NCBI GenBank assembly: GCA_945873925.1
Contig: CAMCES010000074.1
Location: forward strand, 1-6,430
Source: Bordetella parapertussis
Lineage (GTDB): Bacteria; Pseudomonadota; Gammaproteobacteria; Burkholderiales; Burkholderiaceae_C
Direction of reading: 5' to 3'
DNA length: 6,430 bases
Under the pieces are notes generated by a model. That model did no database searches, was not told where the DNA came from, and was given only the letters and a program-made list of their open reading frames with translations. The number at the start of each line of letters is the position of its first letter. The first letter of the stretch is position 1. This document shows, piece by piece, positions 1-6,430 of the stretch. The position numbers were made by a program, and so were the translations under genes.

Positions 1-851
1 GCCTCCATGAAGCGGATATCGCCTTGGATCGAGTCTGCGCCGACGCCTTGAATCCGCACGCCTTGTTCAGAGGCGATGGCACCCAAAGCAATGAAATAGC
101 TGGCTGATGACGCGTCGGCCTCCACCGGCAATTCACCCGGCGAGGTGTAACGGCTGCCAGCAGGGATGGTGAAACGCTGCCAGCCGTCGCGCTGGACCCG
201 CACGCCAAAGCGCTGCAACAGCTTGAGGGTGATCTCGATGTAGGGCTTGGAAATGAGCTCGCCCACCACCTCGATGACGGTGTCTTGTTTGGCCACCAGC
301 GGCAGCGCCAACAGCAAGGCAGTCAGGAACTGGCTGGAGACGTCGCCGCGGACCTGAATAGGCTGGTCCAGTTGCAAGCCGTTGTGGCCTTGCAGGTGCA
401 GCGGCGGAAAGCCGTCTTGGCCGGTGTAGTCGATCTGGCAACCCAGCTGGCGCAAGGCGTCCACCAGGTCTGCGATGGGCCGCTCGTGCATGCGCGGCAC
501 GCCGTGCAGCTTGGCGTTCGCGCCCATCAAAGCCAAGGCGGCAGTGAGCGGGCGCATGGCCGTGCCCGCGTTGCCCATGAACAAATCCAAGGTTTGGGCT
601 GGCGCTTGGCCGTTCAAGCCGGTGATGCGCACCATGCTGCCGTCCACCTCGACCGTGCAGCCCATTTGGCGCAAAGCCGCCAGCATGACCCGGGTGTCAT
701 CCGAATCCAGCAGGTCGTGCAAGGTGGTGCTGCCATGGCACAAGGCGGCCAGCAGCAAGACCCGGTTGGAAATGCTTTTAGAGCCGGGCAGGGTGACCGT
801 GCCTTGGGCGCTGGCCAGGGCGGGAATGTCGAGGAAGGCGGCGCTGAACAT
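1..851 (-). CDS. aroA: 3-phosphoshikimate 1-carboxyvinyltransferase (EPSP synthase, class I), N-terminal 283 codons
   Basis: The product is a cytoplasmic enzyme that joins phosphoenolpyruvate to shikimate-3-phosphate, giving EPSP, the step before chorismate. Reading the minus strand from the ATG at 851-849 gives an uninterrupted frame to the window edge: 283 residues of an expected 425-440, so the C-terminal third is outside. Visible motifs are LPGSKSISNR at 21-30 (Lys25, Ser26 and Arg30 match the substrate-binding Lys/Ser/Arg of the E. coli enzyme), GNAGTAMRPL at 93-102, RMHERPI at 120-126, DVSSQF at 170-175, ISKPY at 200-204 and EADASSASYF at 244-253. The aspartate of the later PDAAM-type motif would lie outside the window. 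Gly96, Thr97 and Pro101 are unchanged, as in ordinary class I enzymes. The start lies one base after the tyrA stop, with only a weak AAGA-type Shine-Dalgarno, so translation is probably coupled to tyrA. By family synteny, cmk and rpsA would be expected next, beyond the window. Confidence 0.96.
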   Translation of the reverse strand, partial: MFSAAFLDIPALASAQGTVTLPGSKSISNRVLLLAALCHGSTTLHDLLDSDDTRVMLAALRQMGCTVEVDGSMVRITGLNGQAPAQTLDLFMGNAGTAMRPLTAALALMGANAKLHGVPRMHERPIADLVDALRQLGCQIDYTGQDGFPPLHLQGHNGLQLDQPIQVRGDVSSQFLTALLLALPLVAKQDTVIEVVGELISKPYIEITLKLLQRFGVRVQRDGWQRFTIPAGSRYTSPGELPVEADASSASYFIALGAIASEQGVRIQGVGADSIQGDIRFME

Positions 852-852
852 C

Positions 853-1779
853 TCAGTCTTCTTGGCTCTCGTCAGCCGAGGGCAAGCGCTGGTTTTGGTC
901 GGTTCGGAAACCGGCTTCGCCCAATTGCCAGCTGCTGCGGGCTTGGCTGGCTTGGGCAATCAGCGCTTGCAACTGCGCGGGGTCGTTTTGTGTGATGGCG
1001 GCTTCGAGTTGCTCCAAGGCGATGCGGAAATGGGTGGTTTGGGTCAACACCTGTTGGGCATTGGCCAAAAAAATGTCGCGCCAAATGGCCGGGTCGCCAG
1101 CGGCAATGCGCGAAAAATCTCTGAAACCCGGGCCTGCCAGCTTCAAAAATGCTGCCGATTCGGGCTGCTGCAACAGGCCATTCACCTGCGCAAACGCCAA
1201 CAAATGCGGCACATGGCTCACGGCGGCAAAAGTTTGGTCGTGCGCCTCGGGCGTCATGCTGTGCACCCGGCTGCCCAGGGCTTGCCACAACGACCTGGCG
1301 GTGGCGATTTGCGCTGGCGTGTTGTGGGCCAAGGGTGTCAGGATCAGGGCCCGGTCTTGGTAGAGCGAGGCGTCGGCATGGTCCACGCCTGCTTGCGCTT
1401 TGCCCGCGATCGGGTGGGCCGGTAAAAAGCAGGCCAGTTTGTCGCCCATGGCGGCGCGGGCCGCAGCCACCACATCGGTTTTGGTGGAACCCACGTCCAT
1501 CACCAAACAGTGGGGGCTCAGGTGCGGGGCGATGTCGGCCAAACAAGCGGCGGTGTGGCTGACCGGCACGGCGATCAACACCAGGTCCGCGCCTTGTACC
1601 GCTTCAGCGGCGCTTTTGACGGCCTGGTGAATGACGCCGCGTTGTAAAGCTTTTTGGCGGGTGCCCTCGGAGGGGCTGAAGCCGACCACACGCTCGACCA
1701 AGCCCTGCTGTTGGAGGGCCAGCGCGAAAGATGAGCCCATGAGGCCGCAGCCCACCAAGCCGAGTTGCTGGAACTTCAT
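853..1779 (-). CDS. tyrA: prephenate/arogenate dehydrogenase (TyrA family), 308 aa
   Basis: The product oxidatively decarboxylates prephenate (or arogenate) in the tyrosine branch and is a soluble cytoplasmic enzyme. An N-terminal Rossmann domain starts at once, with GCGLMG at 10-15 as the dinucleotide-binding GxGxxG loop. The catalytic half follows: DVGSTK at 95-100, PAHPIAG at 120-126 (catalytic-type His122), HDQTFAAVSHVPH at 180-192, and GPGFRDFSRIA at 215-225, whose Arg219 matches the substrate-binding arginine of characterised enzymes. The end of strand beta-2 reads VVGFSPS with no acidic residue at the usual NAD-selecting position, so NADP use is possible; this is inference. The position normally occupied by Glu after HPIAG is Ala128. 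The frame stays open upstream to an ATG at 1905, but the start at 1779 is preferred: it places the Rossmann strand at the N terminus and its ATG overlaps the pheA TGA by four bases. There is no fused chorismate mutase domain, unlike the enteric T-protein. Confidence 0.95.
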   Translation of the reverse strand: MKFQQLGLVGCGLMGSSFALALQQQGLVERVVGFSPSEGTRQKALQRGVIHQAVKSAAEAVQGADLVLIAVPVSHTAACLADIAPHLSPHCLVMDVGSTKTDVVAAARAAMGDKLACFLPAHPIAGKAQAGVDHADASLYQDRALILTPLAHNTPAQIATARSLWQALGSRVHSMTPEAHDQTFAAVSHVPHLLAFAQVNGLLQQPESAAFLKLAGPGFRDFSRIAAGDPAIWRDIFLANAQQVLTQTTHFRIALEQLEAAITQNDPAQLQALIAQASQARSSWQLGEAGFRTDQNQRLPSADESQED

Positions 1780-2872
1780 GCGCTGACCGGGTAGGAGCCA
1801 ATCACTTTGTAAAACGCGCACAGGCTTTGCAGCTCTTGCAGCGCCTTGGCCACATGTGGTTGGCTGATGTGGCCGTCGAGGTCGATGTAGAAGTAATACT
1901 CCCACTGACCCGATTTGGCCGGACGCGACTCGAAGCGGGTCATGGACACGCCATGGGTTTTCAGGGGCATCAACAGGTCGTGGACCGCGCCGGGCTTGTT
2001 GCTGACCGACACCACCAAGGAGGTGCAGTCTTTGCCCGAGGCGGGCGGCGTTTCCATGGTTTGCGGCAGGCTGATGATGGCAAAGCGGGTGCGGTTGTTG
2101 GCCTCGTCTTGGATCGCGTGGGCCACCAGGTGCAAGCCAAATTCAGCGCCTGCGCGTTCGCTGGCCAAACCGGCCCAGGCTGGGTTGGTGGCGGCCAAGC
2201 GTGCGCCTTCGGCGTTACTCGAGACGGCGCGTCGCTCGGCATGCGGCAAGTGCTTGGTCAGCCATTCTTGGCATTGCCCCAGCGCCTGGGGGTGGGCCAA
2301 GACCACCTCAATGCCTTCTTGTGAGGGCGATAGACGCAACAGGTTGTGGCGCACCAACAGGCTGACCTCACCGATCACATGCACCGGGGTGCGCAAGAAC
2401 AAATCGAGTGACCGCGCGACCGCGCCTTCGCTGGAGTTTTCGACACCGACCACGCCAAACTGCGCGGTACCCGCTGAAGTGGCGTGAAACACCTCGTCAA
2501 AGTTGTTGCAATAGATCCACTCGGCTGCCGAGCCAAAAAAGGCGATCGCGGCTTGCTCGCAAAACGTGCCTACCGGCCCCAAGACCGCGACGCGCTGGGG
2601 CGCTTCCAGGGCCAGGCAGGCGGACATGATTTCGCGCCAAATCGCGGCGACGTGTTGGTTTTTGAGCGGGCCGGGGTTGCTCGATTGGATTTTCTCCAGC
2701 ACCTGCGCCACACGGTCAGGCCGGAAAAACGGCGAGCCTTCTACACGCTTGATCTCGCCCACCGCTTCTGCCAAATGTGCCCGTTGGTTGAGCATGGCCA
2801 ACAGATGCCCGTCGAGTTGGTCGATCTGCAAGCGCAAATCGGCCAGGCTTCGGGCAGGATGGGCGCTGTCGC

Positions 2873-2876
<4 letters not shown>
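1776..2876 (-). CDS. pheA: bifunctional chorismate mutase/prephenate dehydratase (P-protein), 366 aa
   Basis: The product converts chorismate to prephenate and then to phenylpyruvate, the committed steps to phenylalanine. Three domains are visible. Residues about 10-92 are an all-helical AroQ chorismate mutase with Arg15, Arg32, Lys43 and Arg55 at the expected binding positions. Residues about 94-270 are the dehydratase, with GPVGTF at 100-105, VENSSEG at 145-151 and the catalytic TRF at 263-265. Residues about 284-366 are an ACT regulatory domain, with NKPGAVHDLL at 293-302 and ESRP at 316-319, the usual phenylalanine-feedback motifs. Length is normal for the Pseudomonas/Burkholderiales type. 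Two usually acidic positions are Val: residue 56 (RPDRV where RPERE is common) and residue 102 (GPVGTF where GPEGTF is common). The ATG overlaps the gyrA TGA by four bases with no strong Shine-Dalgarno, so translational coupling is likely. There is no room for a pheL-like attenuator leader, so control is probably enzymatic through the ACT domain. Confidence 0.97.
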
Positions 2877-5563
<2,687 letters not shown>

Positions 5564-5638
5564 GGAGACGGTCCATTCAGGACAGGTAAACCGTTGATTT
5601 TAGGGGCAAGACCAAGCCAGATGCTTGTCAAATCCATG

Positions 5639-5647
5639 TGCCATAAT
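5639..5647 (+). promoter_or_regulatory. putative extended -10 promoter of ompA
   Basis: TGC followed directly by CATAAT matches the extended -10 pattern (TGn then a TATAAT-like hexamer, 5 of 6 matches). No good -35 lies 16-18 bases upstream; the nearest candidate, TTGTCA at 5625-5630, is only 11 bases away, which is too close. Extended -10 promoters can work with a poor -35. Transcription would begin near 5654 and give a leader of about 75 bases before the ompA start. This is an inference from sequence pattern only. Confidence 0.4.
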
Positions 5648-5694
5648 GAGAAGGTAGTAGGGTAATACCCACCCCTGACCAGTTCCAAACCGAA

Positions 5695-5717
5695 TTGAAA
5701 AGCGGTGCCGTTTTCAA
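5695..5717 (+). other. inverted repeat (potential stem-loop) in the ompA leader
   Basis: TTGAAAA at 5695-5701 and TTTTCAA at 5711-5717 are perfect 7-base complements around a 9-base GC-rich loop, ending three bases before the ompA Shine-Dalgarno. As RNA it could form a stem-loop next to the ribosome binding site. Leader stem-loops stabilise ompA mRNA in E. coli, and a similar role here is possible but unproven. The stem is AT-rich and not followed by a T run, so it does not look like a terminator. Confidence 0.45.
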
Positions 5718-5719
5718 AG

Positions 5720-5724
5720 AAGGA
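5720..5724 (+). promoter_or_regulatory. ribosome binding site of ompA
   Basis: AAGGA ends five bases before the ATG at 5730. It is the only strong Shine-Dalgarno seen at any start in the window. It fixes the ompA start and fits the high expression usual for an abundant envelope protein. Confidence 0.8.
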
Positions 5725-5729
5725 ATTTC

Positions 5730-6410
5730 ATGAAATACATCAAAAATCTCACTGTGGCCCTGTCTTTCATGGGCTTGGCCACCATCAGCAACGCCGCTGA
5801 AATCAATAACTGGGTTTCAACCGCCGGTGAAGTCTGGAAAAACAGCTACGGCGAATGCTGGCGCAACAGTTCTTGGACCCCAGCCACGGCCGCGCCAGGC
5901 TGTGATGGCGCTATTGTCGAAGAGCCCAAAGCTGCGCCAGCACCTGCGCCAGCACCCGCTCCTGCTCCTGCTCCCGCTCCCAAGGCTGAAGCACCCCCCC
6001 CCGCACCAGCGCCCGCGCCAGCGCCCGCGCCCGCGCCCGCGCCTGTGGCCACGTCTTCCAAAATGACCTATGCTGCCGACACTTTCTTTGATTTCAATAA
6101 ATCTGTGTTGAAACCAGAAGGCAAGGCCAAGTTGAACGACCTGGTTGACAAAATCCAAGCGATCAACCTTGAAGTCATCATCGCTGTCGGACACACAGAC
6201 GCTGTTGGTTCAGATGCCTTCAACCAAAAACTCTCGATGCGCCGTTCACAAGCGGTCAAAGCGTACTTGGTCAGCAAAGGTGTGGACAAAACCCGCATCT
6301 ACACCGAAGGCAAAGGCGAGAAGCAGCCCGTGGCTGACAACAAGACCAAAGAAGGTCGCGCTAAAAACCGCCGCGTGGAAATCGAAGTGGTTGGTGCCCG
6401 CAAGAACTGA
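5730..6410 (+). CDS. ompA: RmpM-type OmpA family protein: secreted, Ala-Pro linker, peptidoglycan-binding domain, 226 aa
   Basis: This is an envelope protein expected to anchor outer-membrane components to peptidoglycan. A Sec signal peptide is clear: basic MKYIK, a hydrophobic core, then SNA-A-E, with cleavage after Ala22 or Ala23 and no lipobox. The mature N-terminal segment (about 23-65) is too short for an eight-strand OmpA barrel. It carries YGECWRN at 40-46 and a second cysteine at 58, probably a disulfide pair. It resembles, from memory, the N-terminal region of neisserial RmpM (NYGECWKN), which associates with porins. An Ala-Pro linker spans about 66-105. The OmpA C-terminal domain (about 111-222) has FFDFNKSVL at 119-127, GHTDAVGSDAFNQKLSMRR at 154-172 and NRRVEI at 213-218; Asp157 and Arg172 are at or near the diaminopimelate-binding Asp/Arg positions. 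The linker contains a C9 tract, a possible slippage site. No terminator is visible in the 20 bases after the stop. The name ompA follows common annotation; rmpM-like is more precise. Confidence 0.93.
   Translation: MKYIKNLTVALSFMGLATISNAAEINNWVSTAGEVWKNSYGECWRNSSWTPATAAPGCDGAIVEEPKAAPAPAPAPAPAPAPAPKAEAPPPAPAPAPAPAPAPAPVATSSKMTYAADTFFDFNKSVLKPEGKAKLNDLVDKIQAINLEVIIAVGHTDAVGSDAFNQKLSMRRSQAVKAYLVSKGVDKTRIYTEGKGEKQPVADNKTKEGRAKNRRVEIEVVGARKN
5937..6044 (+). repeat. low-complexity Ala-Pro codon repeat in ompA (residues 70-105)
   Basis: Two Pro-Ala blocks, residues 70-84 and 89-105, are separated by KAEA. The first uses mixed codons (GCG CCA, GCA CCT, GCT CCT). The second is built mostly from GCGCCC hexamers, including three perfect consecutive copies. 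The repeat encodes an extended periplasmic spacer between the N-terminal segment and the peptidoglycan-binding domain. Hexamer tandem repeats change in whole codon pairs, so linker length could vary between strains without a frameshift. Confidence 0.85.
5994..6002 (+). repeat. homopolymeric C9 tract in ompA coding sequence
   Basis: Nine consecutive C residues encode Pro89-Pro90-Pro91 as three CCC codons, in a protein whose other linker prolines alternate with alanine. Loss of one C moves reading to a frame that stops at 6064-6066. Gain of one moves it to a frame that stops at 6089-6091. Both stops precede nearly all of the OmpA domain. The Pro-Pro-Pro codons are also the kind of stretch that needs EF-P for smooth translation. 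Confidence 0.8.
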
Positions 6411-6430
6411 TCAGCTTTCAAGCTTGTTCA

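Noticed and set aside
550..566. Possible glyphosate-tolerant AroA
   Set aside because: Gly96, Thr97 and Pro101 are the ordinary class I residues, so nothing suggests tolerance.
285..1425. Overlapping plus-strand open frames opposite aroA and tyrA
   Set aside because: They are low-complexity antisense shadows; the minus-strand frames carry complete EPSP synthase and TyrA motifs.
1780..1905. N-terminal extension of tyrA to an upstream in-frame ATG
   Set aside because: The extra 42 residues lie inside pheA in another frame and resemble no TyrA N terminus. The ATGA overlap start at 1779 gives the expected protein.
5597..5631. Minus-strand TTGACA (5631-5626) and TAAAAT (5602-5597) as a gyrA promoter
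   Set aside because: Both hexamers are good, but the spacer is 23 bases, well beyond the usual 16-18, and no better-spaced pair was found. A gyrA promoter must lie in or near 5564-5729 but I cannot place it.
6411..6430. Terminator or next gene after ompA
   Set aside because: Twenty bases with an AAGCTT palindrome but no GC-rich stem followed by a T run; too little sequence to call anything.

Overview
The window looks like conserved core chromosome of a betaproteobacterium in the order Burkholderiales, most likely family Comamonadaceae (Limnohabitans-, Rhodoferax- or Acidovorax-like). Four things point there: the GC-rich protein-coding sequence, the GyrA and AroA sequences (AroA begins MFSAAFLDIPALAS and continues into a class I LPGSKSISNR motif), the gyrA-pheA-tyrA-aroA gene order, and a divergent short OmpA protein of the neisserial RmpM type. 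The assignment is by recognition from memory, not by a database search.

Layout. Positions 1-5563 carry four minus-strand genes, read from right to left: gyrA (DNA gyrase subunit A, complete), pheA (chorismate mutase/prephenate dehydratase, complete), tyrA (prephenate/arogenate dehydrogenase, complete) and aroA (EPSP synthase, first 283 codons; its 3' end lies beyond position 1). They are packed as one apparent operon. gyrA/pheA and pheA/tyrA each share a 4-base ATGA stop/start overlap, and tyrA/aroA are separated by one base. A 166-base divergent intergenic region (5564-5729) follows. It holds a plausible extended -10 promoter, an inverted repeat and a good ribosome binding site, all for the plus-strand gene ompA (5730-6410). 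The last 20 bases (6411-6430) show no recognisable gene or terminator.

How the genes work together. AroA makes EPSP, the precursor of chorismate. PheA takes chorismate through prephenate to phenylpyruvate for phenylalanine. TyrA takes prephenate towards tyrosine. The three enzymes therefore cover the end of the shikimate pathway and both aromatic branches, co-transcribed behind an essential topoisomerase gene. The usual proteobacterial neighbour serC is absent between gyrA and pheA. OmpA is an unrelated envelope protein that should tie the outer membrane or its porins to peptidoglycan.

I found no mobile element, CRISPR array, RNA gene or evidence of an undescribed system. The points most worth a second look are a 9-C tract inside ompA where a single slip in either direction removes the peptidoglycan-binding domain, the missing serC with a seamless gyrA/pheA junction, and non-canonical residues at usually conserved active-site positions of PheA and TyrA.
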